Made by a program: the position numbers and the translations under genes. The notes beneath the pieces are model-generated. The model was not told the origin of the DNA and searched no databases. It saw only the letters and a program-made list of their open reading frames with translations. Below, one piece after another: positions 16,231 through 24,916 of a stretch of 64,000 nt of DNA. The DNA comes from Martinezella rhizogenes (GTDB lineage: Bacteria; Pseudomonadota; Alphaproteobacteria; Rhizobiales; Rhizobiaceae): assembly GCF_000799715.1 (NCBI RefSeq), contig NZ_JUHG01000011.1, positions 868,001 to 932,000 of the forward strand. Reading direction: 5' to 3'. Each line of letters begins with the position of its first letter. Position 1 is the stretch's first letter.

Positions 16231-16313
16231 GGGCGGACTGCCCCTTCAGTCATCCGTTGCCACGAACTTGTCGAAACCAGATATGACAAGATATTCGACG
16301 TGCGGACCCACCA

Positions 16314-16328
16314 AACATCATTTATGTT
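16314..16328. promoter_or_regulatory. Candidate repressor operator OR1
   Basis: AACATCATTTATGTT is a perfect AACAT-N5-ATGTT dyad, differing from the site at 15404 at one spacer base. It lies downstream of the repressor and upstream of the rightward early genes. Confidence 0.7.
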
Positions 16329-16344
16329 TAAATGATTGCCACTA

Positions 16345-16359
16345 AACATATATAGTGTT
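16345..16359. promoter_or_regulatory. Candidate repressor operator OR2 over a TTGACA -35
   Basis: AACATATATAGTGTT has a perfect left half and a 4/5 right half. Its last two bases overlap a TTGACA (16358-16363), a possible -35 for the rightward early genes, so bound repressor could block RNA polymerase. A clear -10 is not evident (CATCTC at 17-base spacing is poor). Confidence 0.6.
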
Positions 16360-16533
16360 GACATCGATTGTGTCGCATGCCATCTCTCTTCTCGCGAGCC
16401 AATCGCCCGAGACGGAATGAGCCCATGCAGGTTTCAAAATCCTGCGTGAAGTCCGCGAAACCGGATCGGAGATCGAGCGAATATGAATGTCGTGTCCCAA
16501 TGGGTGGGCACGCAAAAGGAGGGTGCGTATTTC

Positions 16534-16866
16534 ATGTCAGCGAAGTCAGACGTCATGATCATCGCCTGGACGCTCTATCACCGCGATACGCGGCTACACC
16601 GGCCATCGACCGCAGCCGGCCGGCGCAAATGGTTCGCCCGCGCCCTGGCGACGGCCTGGACCTGGGTGCAGCAGCAGACAATCGACGCGACCAAGACCGA
16701 GGAACAGCAGCGTGCCGAGCGACTGACGAGCCTGAAGCTGGAATTACTGCGTATCGACGCCCGACCGTTTGGAATGTCGATTGCAAAGGATCGAACAACG
16801 CTCAAGGCAGAAATCGATCGTCTGACCGCCCAATCATCCGTATCGGCAACACGGATGGCGGCATGA
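16534..16866 (+). CDS. Hypothetical phage early protein
   Basis: As drawn 110 residues starting MSAKSDVMIIAWTLYHRDTRL, preceded by a strong AGGAGG at about 16517; an in-frame ATG at 16483 would add 17 residues. The protein has a WFARALATAWTWVQQQTIDATKTEEQQRAERL helical segment and LKAEIDRLTAQ at the end. Its stop overlaps the next ATG (ATGA). It is likely repressed by the adjacent operators. No family recognised. Confidence 0.5.
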   Translation: MSAKSDVMIIAWTLYHRDTRLHRPSTAAGRRKWFARALATAWTWVQQQTIDATKTEEQQRAERLTSLKLELLRIDARPFGMSIAKDRTTLKAEIDRLTAQSSVSATRMAA

Positions 16867-17249
16867 CAGCACGCAACGACGTCTTCTCCTGCGAATACTC
16901 TTTCGATGAGCTCACCATCAATCTCTGCGATCGCTGGGAATCGGGCTTACTCCTCTATGGCCGCGCCGAACTGACCTCGGCCGGAGACGGCTATGATGGC
17001 GAATTTTACGTCTCTACCGTCCGATTGGATGGTGGAGCACGGCTAGCACGGCCGAATCCCACCGCCCAGGCAGCCAGCTTCGAGGCCGAGCTGTTCCGGC
17101 GCATCGCCGCCGTGATCGAAAACGACAAAACACTCACCGGTCGGCACGCCGCCGAGCTGTTCGCCTGTGAGTTCGAACAGTCCATGGAGACGGATCATGA
17201 CATGCTTCATGAGATCAAGCGGGAACAGGCATTGGAGCCGGTTGCATGA
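16863..17249 (+). CDS. Hypothetical phage early protein
   Basis: 128 residues starting MTARNDVFSCEYSFDELTINL. The middle looks beta-rich (YDGEFYVSTVRLDGGARL) and the end helical (SFEAELFRRIAAVIENDKT). ATG 16863 overlaps the preceding stop, so it is translationally coupled. It is the last gene before host-type sequence begins at 17263 and may mark the right edge of the prophage. Confidence 0.5.
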   Translation: MTARNDVFSCEYSFDELTINLCDRWESGLLLYGRAELTSAGDGYDGEFYVSTVRLDGGARLARPNPTAQAASFEAELFRRIAAVIENDKTLTGRHAAELFACEFEQSMETDHDMLHEIKREQALEPVA

Positions 17250-17262
17250 CGCTCACGCCTGT

Positions 17263-17733
17263 TTAGACATCTTTCCACTTGGAAAACGTCGCTGCTTGCC
17301 CCCGACGGCGCCCATCCCGGTCGATGAGCTGCCAAACGACACCATCCTCGATCCAGAAGCGCCGTCCCGATTTTGCGATCCGCAGCCCACGATAGTCCGA
17401 AATAAAGCCGTTGCGCGTAACCGCGTCCAACAATTGCTGACGTTCTTCCCGGTTTGGAAGTTCCGCCGAAAGACGCGACGGCAGGGTCACGAATTCATCC
17501 CACGGATATTCAAAACAGGCCTGGCCGGCTCTATTCGCATAGACGAATCGCGGATCGGGATCCGTGTTATGCGCCACGACCACGAAGGGGGCATCGTGAT
17601 AGAGCCATTCCGGTCCGCGACTCTGATCGACAAGGGGCATCCCGACGATGCGGGCGTAACTTCCAACAAGCAGATCGAAGAACTCGCGATCAAGCGACAA
17701 GTCTGAAGCGCTATGTCCGGAACCATCAGCCAT
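17263..17733 (-). CDS. MEKHLA-domain protein
   Basis: 156 residues. The sequence DREFFDLLVGSYARIVGMPLV, PFVVVAHNTDPDPRFVYANRAGQACFEYPWDEFVTLPSRLSAE-type text (residues 48-90) and GRRFWIEDGVVWQLID form the PAS-like MEKHLA domain found in plant and bacterial proteins. ATG 17733 has AGGAAAG at a good distance; ATG 17739 is too close to it. It appears to be a host gene and converges with the last phage gene 13 bases away. Confidence 0.75.
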   Translation of the reverse strand: MADGSGHSASDLSLDREFFDLLVGSYARIVGMPLVDQSRGPEWLYHDAPFVVVAHNTDPDPRFVYANRAGQACFEYPWDEFVTLPSRLSAELPNREERQQLLDAVTRNGFISDYRGLRIAKSGRRFWIEDGVVWQLIDRDGRRRGQAATFSKWKDV

Positions 17734-17847
17734 CGACATCTTTCCTATCGAACCCTTTCCTGCTTTTTCTAAGCCCACGGCGCCAGAAATCAAACAGAAT
17801 CACTCGCTGGATCCTGTGATTGGTCCGGTTTTGTGGCTTAGATAAAA

Positions 17848-17923
17848 TGGTGGGCCCGGCAGGACTCGAACCTGCAACCAAGCGGTTATGAGCCGCCGGC
17901 TCTAACCATTGAGCTACAGGCCC
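17848..17923 (-). tRNA. tRNA-Ile (anticodon CAT)
   Basis: The minus strand gives a 76-base cloverleaf from GGGCCTGTAGCTC to an encoded CCA, with anticodon CAT in a CTCATAA loop and a GGTTCGAACC T arm. The anticodon stem/variable region (GGCGGCTCATAACCGCTTGGT-like) follows the tRNA-Ile2 pattern rather than initiator or elongator Met, so TilS would modify C34 to lysidine to read AUA. It lies between the MEKHLA and SIMPL genes. Confidence 0.85.
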
Positions 17924-18087
17924 GGCACGACTAAAAGTGATCGTGCATGCAGTTCCGGAGCAATGGTCCCCCGGAAGCCGATCTGGCTCTAACCCAATTC
18001 GTCTTTTCCCACAAGGGACTGCCGCAATACCTTCACAATCAATCAGCAAAAACGAATACTGAGGAAACACCAACCAAGGAACGAACC

Positions 18088-18828
18088 ATGCCCATGACGA
18101 AAACCAGAGATTTCATTCTTGCCGCTCTGTTCAGCGCGACGCTTCTCGTGCCCGCCGCCCAGGCATTCGCCGAAGACGCCAAGCCGCGCGAGGCGATCAT
18201 CACCGTCACTGGTGAGGGGCATTCGGCGATCGCGCCCGACATGGCCATCGTGACGCTCTCGGTCGTCAAGCAGGAGAAGGCCGCCCAGGATGCACTCGAC
18301 CAGAACAACAAGGCGATGGGCGCCGTGCTCGCGACGTTGAAGGATAGCGGCATTGCCGAGCGAGACCTGCAGACCTCGGGCTTTTCGATCCAGCCGCAAT
18401 ATGTCTATCCGAACGACAAGGACGGCCAGTCGCAGCCGCCGACGCTGACCGGCTATCAGGTGAATAATGGCCTGACGGTGCGCGTGCGCGACCTCTCCAA
18501 GCTCGGCACTCTTCTCGACCAGGTCGTCAAGCTCGGCATCAACCAGGGCGGCGATATCCAATTCACCAACGATAAGCCGGATACCGCACTCCAGGAGGCT
18601 CGCAAGAACGCCGTGGCCGATGCAGCGACCAAGGCAAAGACGCTGACCGACGCCGCGGGCGTCAAGCTCGGCCGCGTCATCTCGATCCGTGATGGCGCCT
18701 TCTCCGCCCCGCCGCAGCCTTACGCGCGCCAATCCATGGCCATGGCCGCCGACAAGGCCGTGCCGGTGGCAAGCGGCGAGAACACCTATAACGCCTCCGT
18801 CAGCATCACCTACGAAATCCAGCAATAG
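18088..18828 (+). CDS. SIMPL (DUF541) domain periplasmic protein
   Basis: 246 residues. Signal peptide about 1-28 (FILAALFSATLLVPAAQAFA), then the SIMPL domain: ITVTGEGHSAIAPDMAIVTLSV near the start, GYQVNNGLTVRVRDLSKLGTLLDQVV in the middle, and an NTYNASVSITYEI end. ATG 18088 is preceded by AAGGA. Members form oligomeric envelope assemblies; the exact role is unclear (family knowledge). Monocistronic, between tRNA and a terminator. Confidence 0.85.
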   Translation: MPMTKTRDFILAALFSATLLVPAAQAFAEDAKPREAIITVTGEGHSAIAPDMAIVTLSVVKQEKAAQDALDQNNKAMGAVLATLKDSGIAERDLQTSGFSIQPQYVYPNDKDGQSQPPTLTGYQVNNGLTVRVRDLSKLGTLLDQVVKLGINQGGDIQFTNDKPDTALQEARKNAVADAATKAKTLTDAAGVKLGRVISIRDGAFSAPPQPYARQSMAMAADKAVPVASGENTYNASVSITYEIQQ

Positions 18829-18839
18829 CTCAAAAACAA

Positions 18840-18884
18840 AACCGCCCTTCGCTCAAGTCCGATTGGACCGAGCAAAGGGCGGTT
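18840..18884. terminator. Terminator between convergent genes
   Basis: AACCGCCCTT (18840-18849) pairs with AAGGGCGGTT (18875-18884), with GCTC/GAGC and GTCC/GGAC inside. A T-rich tract follows on the minus strand, so it best serves the leftward 18956-19297 gene, but it may also stop the SIMPL transcript. Confidence 0.7.
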
Positions 18885-18955
18885 CGCGGCCCCCGCCGAT
18901 AAAGCGAAAGCGTAAACGGGTGGTCGCCGGACGCCAGATGCGTCCGTCAACCTTA

Positions 18956-19297
18956 TCAGCGGCCGATCATTGGGCAACCGCGAACATTGGCGAACATCAT
19001 CGTATCCGGGCCACGACGGGTGAAGCCGTCGACGATAACGCGGCGCGGCGTCACATCGACCACGCGAGCACGGCGCAGGCCGTAGCTGCGGGCGACATCC
19101 ATGGCCTCCCGCGGATCGCAGCCCCGGCGGCGGTCGAAGCGCGGCCGCGGGTTATCATAGTCCGGTGGTGGCGGCCGATGGCGACCGGGGCCGACATAGA
19201 TGTCCAGGCCCTGGGCAGACGTGGTTTCAACCATGCCCGATAGCGCTGTCACCGCGATGGCGGCAGCGACCGCCAACTTTGCCAGTAGTTTTTTCAT
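18956..19297 (-). CDS. Small secreted Arg-rich protein, paralog A
   Basis: 113 residues with a signal peptide (KLLAKLAVAAAIAVTALSGM, cleavage near TTSAQG), a Pro/Arg-rich middle (GRHRPPPPDYDNPRPRFDRRRG) and a conserved C-terminal block: GLRRARVVDVTPRRV, VDGFTRRGPD, FANVRGCP. It has two mature cysteines. The second copy lies 282 bases upstream on the same strand; 28 of the last 41 residues are identical. Likely periplasmic or extracellular; function unknown. Confidence 0.7.
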   Translation of the reverse strand: MKKLLAKLAVAAAIAVTALSGMVETTSAQGLDIYVGPGRHRPPPPDYDNPRPRFDRRRGCDPREAMDVARSYGLRRARVVDVTPRRVIVDGFTRRGPDTMMFANVRGCPMIGR

Positions 19298-19578
19298 TCT
19301 ATCCTCCATGGAGTGAAAGGCTGCTCTCTCATAGGCTTGCCGCATCTCCCGAGTGAGCGCCTGAGGAATAACGGCCCGACACTGAACAAGTCCAGAATCA
19401 ACCGCTCATGCCCTATTCAGGTACAACGAAGACAAAACCGATACCAGAGGCAGATTCGTCGGAAGACGGGAAAATAAAAGTCGCCCCCTTTCACGAGGAC
19501 GACTTTACTAAGCTTGGAATTGCAGAGAAGCGGCTGGATATCGTCCGTAAACGGCTACGCACCCACCGCCTTCCGATC

Positions 19579-19884
19579 TTAACGACGGATCAACGGGCAA
19601 CCTCGCGCGTTGGCGAAAACGATGCGGTCCGGACCGCGGCGGCTAAAGCCGTCAACGACGACACGGCGCGGCGTGATATTGCCGATATGGGCGCGGCGCA
19701 GACCCATGGCCCGGGCCTTCTGGACGGCTGCGATCGGCGAGCACGCGCGGCCGCGATGATGATCGTAACGTGCCTGATGGACGCTGGCCGAAAAATCATT
19801 GGCGGATGCGGTCGCAGCCGTGGCGGAGATGGCGCCGAGCGTGATGAGGGCTGCAATGCCTGCCTTTGCGATGAGGCTGATCAT
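19579..19884 (-). CDS. Small secreted Arg-rich protein, paralog B
   Basis: 101 residues starting MISLIAKAGIAALITLGAIS with a signal peptide cut near ASA-ND. The mature part carries GRACSPIAAVQKARAMGLRRA and the same C-terminal block as the neighbour (TPRRV, VDGF, RRGPD, FANARGCP). ATG 19884 has AAGGAAA upstream. It lacks the Pro/Arg-rich middle of paralog A. The pair is a tandem duplication that has since diverged. Confidence 0.7.
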   Translation of the reverse strand: MISLIAKAGIAALITLGAISATAATASANDFSASVHQARYDHHRGRACSPIAAVQKARAMGLRRAHIGNITPRRVVVDGFSRRGPDRIVFANARGCPLIRR

Positions 19885-20060
19885 GGGTGTTTTTCCTTCA
19901 AGTCCTTGGATCGTTGCAATCCCGAAATCCGGTCCCATCAATTGGTCCGGTGCCCTTGGGATTGGAGACACATTAGGTCAGCCAAGCTGAACCGAACGCG
20001 AATTGGCCATTCACAATGTATTCAGGAGCATTAACAAGGATTGACGTCGATAGCCAAGGC

Positions 20061-20489
20061 TCAGACGGAAAGATGCAGCACGATGTCGCGACGATGCGGC
20101 CGATCGCGATGCTCGAAGAGATAGATGCCCTGCCAGGTGCCCAGCGCCAGCAGGCCGCGCGTCACGGGAATACCGATCGACACCTGCGTCAACGCCGCCT
20201 TGATATGCGCCGGCATATCGTCCGACCCCTCGGTCGTATGCACGATCCATCGCATCGATGGATCGGATGATGGCGGCACGAGGCGACGAAAAAAAGCATT
20301 GAGATCGGTCTTCACATCCGGGTCGGCATTCTCCTGGATCAGCAGGGAACAGGAGGTGTGGCGAACAAAGACGGTCAGCAGCCCCTCACCCGCACCTGAA
20401 CTCGCCGCGCGGACGAAATCCGCCGCCTGCTCCGTGAACTCGTAAAGCCCTGGGCCACGGGTGGACAGCGTGATGACGGTTTGCGGCAT
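20061..20489 (-). CDS. YjbQ/UPF0047 family protein
   Basis: 142 residues of the YjbQ family: FVRHTSCSLLIQENADPDV, MRWIVHTTEGSDDMPAHIKAAL and LGTWQGIYLFEHR are its signature blocks, with conserved metal-site histidines. Family members have weak thiamine-phosphate synthase-like activity; the physiological role is uncertain. ATG 20489 fits the family start. It lies alone on the minus strand next to the DUF1428 gene. Confidence 0.9.
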   Translation of the reverse strand: MPQTVITLSTRGPGLYEFTEQAADFVRAASSGAGEGLLTVFVRHTSCSLLIQENADPDVKTDLNAFFRRLVPPSSDPSMRWIVHTTEGSDDMPAHIKAALTQVSIGIPVTRGLLALGTWQGIYLFEHRDRPHRRDIVLHLSV

Positions 20490-20569
20490 GGTATCTTCCC
20501 CTGATGACGACGGCAGAACGCACGAGCTCGGGCGCGGCAGCCGGAAAGTCAAGCCCAGCCGTCGATGGG

Positions 20570-20923
20570 TTAGAACTGCAGGAAGATATCGAAGCCACCA
20601 TAGATCATGCGTTTGCCATCGAAAGGCATATTCTCCATCCCGTCCTTCATTCGCGGATCAGCCATGACTTTTTCCAGCACGGCATCGCGGTGCTGGCGGC
20701 TTTCATAGGTGATCCAGGAGAAAATCACGACCTCGTCCTCCTTGGCCAACACAGCGCGCGGGAAAGACGTCAGATCCCCATAGGGCACGTCATCCCCGAT
20801 CGCCTCGACATAACTGAGCGCGCCATGCTCCTTCCAGACCTCGCCAGCTATGTGTGCCAGCGTCTTGTAGGCCTCAATCTTGTCTTTCGGCACAGCAAGA
20901 ATAAAACCATCCACATAGGGCAT
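20570..20923 (-). CDS. DUF1428 (YbaA-like) protein
   Basis: 117 residues starting MPYVDGFILAVPKDKIEAYK, with WKEHGALSYVEAIGDDVPYG, a central VVIFSWITYESRQHRDAVLEKVMADPRM block and MPFDGKRMIYGGFD at the end. This is the DUF1428 dimeric ferredoxin-like fold related to ABM monooxygenases; no enzyme activity is established. GGAGG precedes the ATG. An in-frame upstream extension is rejected as lacking family sequence. Confidence 0.9.
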   Translation of the reverse strand: MPYVDGFILAVPKDKIEAYKTLAHIAGEVWKEHGALSYVEAIGDDVPYGDLTSFPRAVLAKEDEVVIFSWITYESRQHRDAVLEKVMADPRMKDGMENMPFDGKRMIYGGFDIFLQF

Positions 20924-21105
20924 GTCAGCCTCCTCTGTTTTGTTGACACTTGCAAAGGACGATCGATGATAGCGCGATCCGACATGGGATGCACTTTTCC
21001 ATGCTGATTTCCCCAATATCAGCGGCGTATGCGGCTGTTGCATCTGCTTGGCTTGCGGTAGGCTTGGCGTCATAGTTCCATCAACAATCAACGAGGGGGA
21101 TGATT

Positions 21106-21498
21106 GTGACGGTTGAATTCAGGATCGACCCCTACCCTGAAAACGAAGCGCTCAACGCTCTGTGGGCCGAGGCTTGGAATGAAACCGCCACACGCGACTT
21201 CTCACCGATCCTGTTGCGAAGCCTCGCTCATATCGGCGCCTTCGCCGGAGAGCGTCTGGTCGGCTTTGTCAATGTTGCCTGGGATGGCGGCATCCATGCG
21301 TTCATTCTCGACACTTGCGTCCTCCCAGAGTTCCGCCATCAGGGAATAGCAACCGGTCTTGTCGACATGGCCACGAGGGTCGCGCGCGAACGCGGTGCGG
21401 AATGGCTGCATGTCGATTTCGAACCGCATCTCGCCGGCTTCTATCGGAACCTGGGCTTCAGGGCGACCGAGGCAGGTTTGATCAAGCTTCGCGATTAA
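21106..21498 (+). CDS. GNAT family N-acetyltransferase
   Basis: About 130 residues. The acetyl-CoA loop is LPEFRHQGIATGLVDMA and the C-terminal HLAGFYRNLGFRA is typical of GNAT enzymes. A GAGGGGG lies only two bases before ATG 21100 but eight before the in-frame GTG 21106, so GTG is the better start. The gene is divergent from DUF1428 and convergent with the LysR gene. The substrate is not predictable. Confidence 0.85.
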   Translation: MTVEFRIDPYPENEALNALWAEAWNETATRDFSPILLRSLAHIGAFAGERLVGFVNVAWDGGIHAFILDTCVLPEFRHQGIATGLVDMATRVARERGAEWLHVDFEPHLAGFYRNLGFRATEAGLIKLRD

Positions 21499-21512
21499 CG
21501 GCGACTTCTCTC

Positions 21513-22436
21513 TCAATCAGCCTCGTTGACCTGAGATATCAACCAGTTGCGAAACAGCGCAGCCGCCGGGTTTTGCAGGGCATTGGGCGGATAGACCAGA
21601 TTATAGCTGACGGCAGACGGCTGCACCTCCACGAAACAACGCACCAGTCTTCCATCCGCTATGTCTTCCGCGACAAGTGAGCTGCGAACCAGCGCAAAGC
21701 CGAGACCATCGCGGCACGCCTTGAGCATGTCCACGAAAGATTCGAACAACGGCCCGGATTCCACCGCTTGGCCGATATCGAAATCCGCGACATCGCCATT
21801 GTCGTGGCTGGTCACCTGCTCGTACCAGCGCTGCCAATCCAGCACTGTATGCCGCATGCCGGCGTAGCGCAGCAGCGGCGCTACCCTTATCGCATTGCGC
21901 GGCGGCAATCGCTCGGACAGGCCTGGCGAGCTGACGACAAACTCCTCGTCCGTCAGTAATTCCTCCAGCGCAAGCCCGACTTCAGCCCGCCCAAGCCAGA
22001 TGGCGAGATCGACGCCGTTGGAGCCAAAATCCGGCCTCTGATAGCCGACGGCCATCTTCAGCTCGATGTCGGGATGGCGCTGGCAAAAATCCGGCAGCCG
22101 CGAGGCCAGCCACTGGCTAGAAAATTCCGGCGTCACCGACAATCCCAAGGCACGGACCAACACACTTGCCCGTGCCTGATAGAGCGCTTTCTCCAATTGA
22201 GAGACCGTTTCCGCAATTGACGGATGCAGACGCGCGCCGAGCGGCGTCAATCGCGCGCCCGACCGACCTCGATCGAAAAGCCTGCCGCCGATCCAGCCTT
22301 CGAGTTGCGAAAGCTGATGACTGATCGCAGTCTGCGTCAGCCCCATCCGCTCAGCCGCGCGCCCGAAGCCGCCGGTTTCGACGATGGCGCAGAATGCCTG
22401 CAAGACGGTCAATGGCGGGAGCGGCCTCTTACCCAT
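21513..22436 (-). CDS. LysR family regulator, GcvA-like
   Basis: 307 residues. N-terminal winged HTH (LTVLQAFCAIVETGGFGRAAERMGLTQTAISHQLSQLE) and a PBP-like effector domain (VTPEFSSQWLASRLPDFCQRHPDIEL) in the style of GcvA/AmpR regulators. It is not obviously divergent to a target: its upstream region is 325 bases and the next gene is the MFS gene on the same strand. The target is unknown. Confidence 0.9.
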   Translation of the reverse strand: MGKRPLPPLTVLQAFCAIVETGGFGRAAERMGLTQTAISHQLSQLEGWIGGRLFDRGRSGARLTPLGARLHPSIAETVSQLEKALYQARASVLVRALGLSVTPEFSSQWLASRLPDFCQRHPDIELKMAVGYQRPDFGSNGVDLAIWLGRAEVGLALEELLTDEEFVVSSPGLSERLPPRNAIRVAPLLRYAGMRHTVLDWQRWYEQVTSHDNGDVADFDIGQAVESGPLFESFVDMLKACRDGLGFALVRSSLVAEDIADGRLVRCFVEVQPSAVSYNLVYPPNALQNPAAALFRNWLISQVNEAD

Positions 22437-22761
22437 GAATATCCTTCATATATTACCGGCTAAGGCTTCATTATACACCGCAAATTTTTGGGCGCATTCC
22501 TTTTGATCATAGGGCAAAAAAGGTGCGTGAAAGATGAGAGATTATCATGGAAATATTGAGCCGAAAATTATCCAGAAATGGATCGATCAACTACTGAAGG
22601 CACCTCGATGCATGCGGAGATCTCGCCCCAAGGACAAAGCAGCACGCAAGAATGCCCTAAGTCTCAGCAATCATCTCAAACGAGATGCCGGGCTGGATCA
22701 TATCCCGGATGACCAATGAGCCTGCGGGACCACCCGTCGCGTCGGCTTCACCGATCGTGCC
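22437..22761. other. Intergenic region, one doubtful small ORF
   Basis: This 325-base gap lies between the MFS stop and the LysR start. A 61-codon plus-strand frame at 22534-22719 (MRDYHGNIEPKIIQKWIDQL) has a weak AAGGTG upstream and no known similarity. The LysR promoter should be in the AT-rich part near 22440-22530. No terminator was identified. Confidence 0.3.
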
Positions 22762-23991
22762 TCACCCGTTGAGTGTCTTGACCTTGGTCAAATCCGGAAA
22801 AATCCGCGTCCAGAGCAGCACGACAGCAATGGTGCCGACGCCGCCGATAATGCCGGTGAGCACGGGACCAAAAGCGCTGGCGAGCATGCCGGATTCAAAT
22901 TCGCCGAGCTGGTTGGACGTACCGATGAACAGCGAGTTCACCGCATTGACGCGGCCGCGCATGGTATCCGGCGTCAGGAGCTGCACCAGCGAGCTGCGCA
23001 CCACCACGCTGACCGTATCCGACGCACCGACAACGAACAGCGCCGCAACGGAAAGGATGATGTTGGTCGAGAGCGCGAAAACAACGGTCGCGACGCCGAA
23101 GATGAAGACAGCGATCAGCATCTTCTTGCCGACGTCGCTCTGCAGCGGCCGCCGCACCAGCCAGATCGACATGACCAGCGCACCGATGGCGGGCGCCGCG
23201 CGCAGCAGGCCAAGCCCCCAGGGGCCGGCATGCAGGATATCGCGGGCGAACATCGGCAATAGCGCCGTGGCACCGCCGAGCAGAACCGCGAAGAGATCGA
23301 GCGAGATGGTGCCCATCATCACCGGCCGGCTCTTGATGAAGGAAACGCCGGCAAAGACCGAGCTCAGCGTCACCGGCTCGCGCGAAGACGGCTGCTGCCG
23401 CTCGACACGGATGGAAATGACATTGACGCTGGCAATGACATACAGCACCGCGGCCACGAGGAAAGGCGCGACCGGGCTGACGCCGTACAGCAGACCGCCG
23501 AGCGACGGACCGATGATGAAGGCGGTCTGCATCATCGAAGTCGAGGTGGCGATCGCCACTTGCAGCATCGAAGGCGGCACGATGTTCGGCAACAGCGCCG
23601 CCATGGTCGGGCGTTCGAAGGCGGTGGCAGCGCCCATGACGGCAACAGCGGCGAGAATGCCGTGGGGGCCAATCCAATGCTGCCAAACGGCAACGGCCAG
23701 CACCAGCGCCGTCAATGCCTCGATCAATTGACAGACGAGACCGATGCGCCGCCGGTCGAACCGATCCGCGACATGCCCGACGATGAAGGTCAGCACCACC
23801 ATCGGCAGGAACTGGCAAAGGCCGACCAGGCCAAGATAGAAAGCGCTATGGGTCTGGTCGTAGATCATCCACCCCATGGCAACGGTGACAGACTGGAAGC
23901 CGATGGAGGAAAAGACGCGGGAGGCGGCGAAGGAACGATATCCGGGATGACCGAGCGCGCTTGTCCGGTCTTGGCTCTGCAGGGTGTCCAT
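22762..23991 (-). CDS. MFS transporter (EntS-like)
   Basis: 409 residues from MDTLQSQDRTSALGHPGY. About 12 membrane helices, with the MFS loop motif GHVADRFDRRRIG after helix 2, and ERPTMAALLPNIVPPSMLQVA typical of EntS-type exporters. Likely drug or small-molecule efflux at the inner membrane. An upstream ATG at 24036 is in frame, but the family start and an AAGAAAG ribosome site favour 23991. Confidence 0.85.
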   Translation of the reverse strand: MDTLQSQDRTSALGHPGYRSFAASRVFSSIGFQSVTVAMGWMIYDQTHSAFYLGLVGLCQFLPMVVLTFIVGHVADRFDRRRIGLVCQLIEALTALVLAVAVWQHWIGPHGILAAVAVMGAATAFERPTMAALLPNIVPPSMLQVAIATSTSMMQTAFIIGPSLGGLLYGVSPVAPFLVAAVLYVIASVNVISIRVERQQPSSREPVTLSSVFAGVSFIKSRPVMMGTISLDLFAVLLGGATALLPMFARDILHAGPWGLGLLRAAPAIGALVMSIWLVRRPLQSDVGKKMLIAVFIFGVATVVFALSTNIILSVAALFVVGASDTVSVVVRSSLVQLLTPDTMRGRVNAVNSLFIGTSNQLGEFESGMLASAFGPVLTGIIGGVGTIAVVLLWTRIFPDLTKVKTLNG

Positions 23992-24140
23992 TGGTCTTTC
24001 TTCGGTTCCGCGCATAAGACACGGAACCATCTTCATGGGAAATATGAGATATTGAGTTGAGTTCCCTGCTCTGCCCGAACACCGCGATTGTCAACCGCGT
24101 TTTTGTCTCGATCAGCCTTCTGCTCGAAAAAGACACCAGG

Positions 24141-24833
24141 CTAGAGATCAAAACGTGGTGAAGAGCGGCTGAGCAGCGCGGTCTTTGCCTTGATCTTCCC
24201 TACAGCGGCGAGCTCCACAGCAATGGTCTCGACCAGCTTCGGCACATCACGACCAGCTGCTTCATGCATCGCCTCGGCAACGATCAGCACCGATCGCGTA
24301 TCCGCACGAACGGCGGAGAGGCCACTCTGCCGATTGGTCCAGCGCCGCGCATGCGCCCGCTCAGTGCTATCGGCAAAAATCACTTCACGCGGCTCCGGAT
24401 GCTCCGTTTCGCCGGAGAATGTCAGATAGGTCTCCCTACCGGTCGCATGCCTGACCTCGAGATCGCCCGAAATCTTCGCGAGATCGAACACGGCAATTGG
24501 AATGGCAAACGCGATGGAGATGGCGTTGCAGAGATCGACCAGCGGATGCAGCTGCGGCAGTGAATTTTCCTGACGGAAGCGGCGCAGCAGCGCCTCGGAG
24601 GCGCAACGATACTGCGTCGGCTTCAGCCCCATCTTTGAGAAGGTGCGCCGCCAGGCCTGGATCTCCGGCATCTCACCTTCCGCGCCAGCCGCCAGCCGTT
24701 CCTTGGCGATGGAATGGTACTTTGCGACAGGATCAGTGACGTCGGCATCCGTCGTGATCCCTTCGACATAGAGCACACCGGGGACCAGATCGGGGAATTC
24801 GTTCCACATCTCGTTCGAATGGCGGAAATACAT
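24141..24833 (-). CDS. B3/B4 tRNA-binding domain protein
   Basis: 230 residues matching the B3/B4 domain of phenylalanyl-tRNA synthetase beta: MGLKPTQYRCASEALLRRF, LPQLHPLVDLCNAISIAFAIPIAVFDL and LTFSGETEHPEPREVIFAD. Stand-alone versions may edit or bind aminoacyl-tRNA (family inference). It follows the AraC gene by 83 bases on the same strand, so they could be one transcript. Confidence 0.85.
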   Translation of the reverse strand: MYFRHSNEMWNEFPDLVPGVLYVEGITTDADVTDPVAKYHSIAKERLAAGAEGEMPEIQAWRRTFSKMGLKPTQYRCASEALLRRFRQENSLPQLHPLVDLCNAISIAFAIPIAVFDLAKISGDLEVRHATGRETYLTFSGETEHPEPREVIFADSTERAHARRWTNRQSGLSAVRADTRSVLIVAEAMHEAAGRDVPKLVETIAVELAAVGKIKAKTALLSRSSPRFDL

Positions 24834-24916
24834 GGTTTTTCCTTCTGCGCGGTTCTGATTTGTTGCCGCAGAAAAGCCCGTCGCCGTCGCCCGGTCTTGA
24901 ACAAAATTGCAGAGAG

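Noticed and set aside
16368..16482. Possible extra phage gene before 16483
   Set aside because: The open frame there is low quality and the stretch ILREVRETGSEIERI in another frame has an upstream stop and no start codon.
17848..17923. tRNA-Ile(CAT) as the attachment site of the prophage
   Set aside because: No integrase lies next to its 3' end, a host-type MEKHLA gene lies between, and no second copy of the tRNA end could be sought because the left end of the prophage is outside the window.
22660..22761. Frame of the MFS gene stays open for 34 codons after its TGA
   Set aside because: The residues resemble no MFS C-terminus and the MFS protein already has normal length, so it is probably chance.
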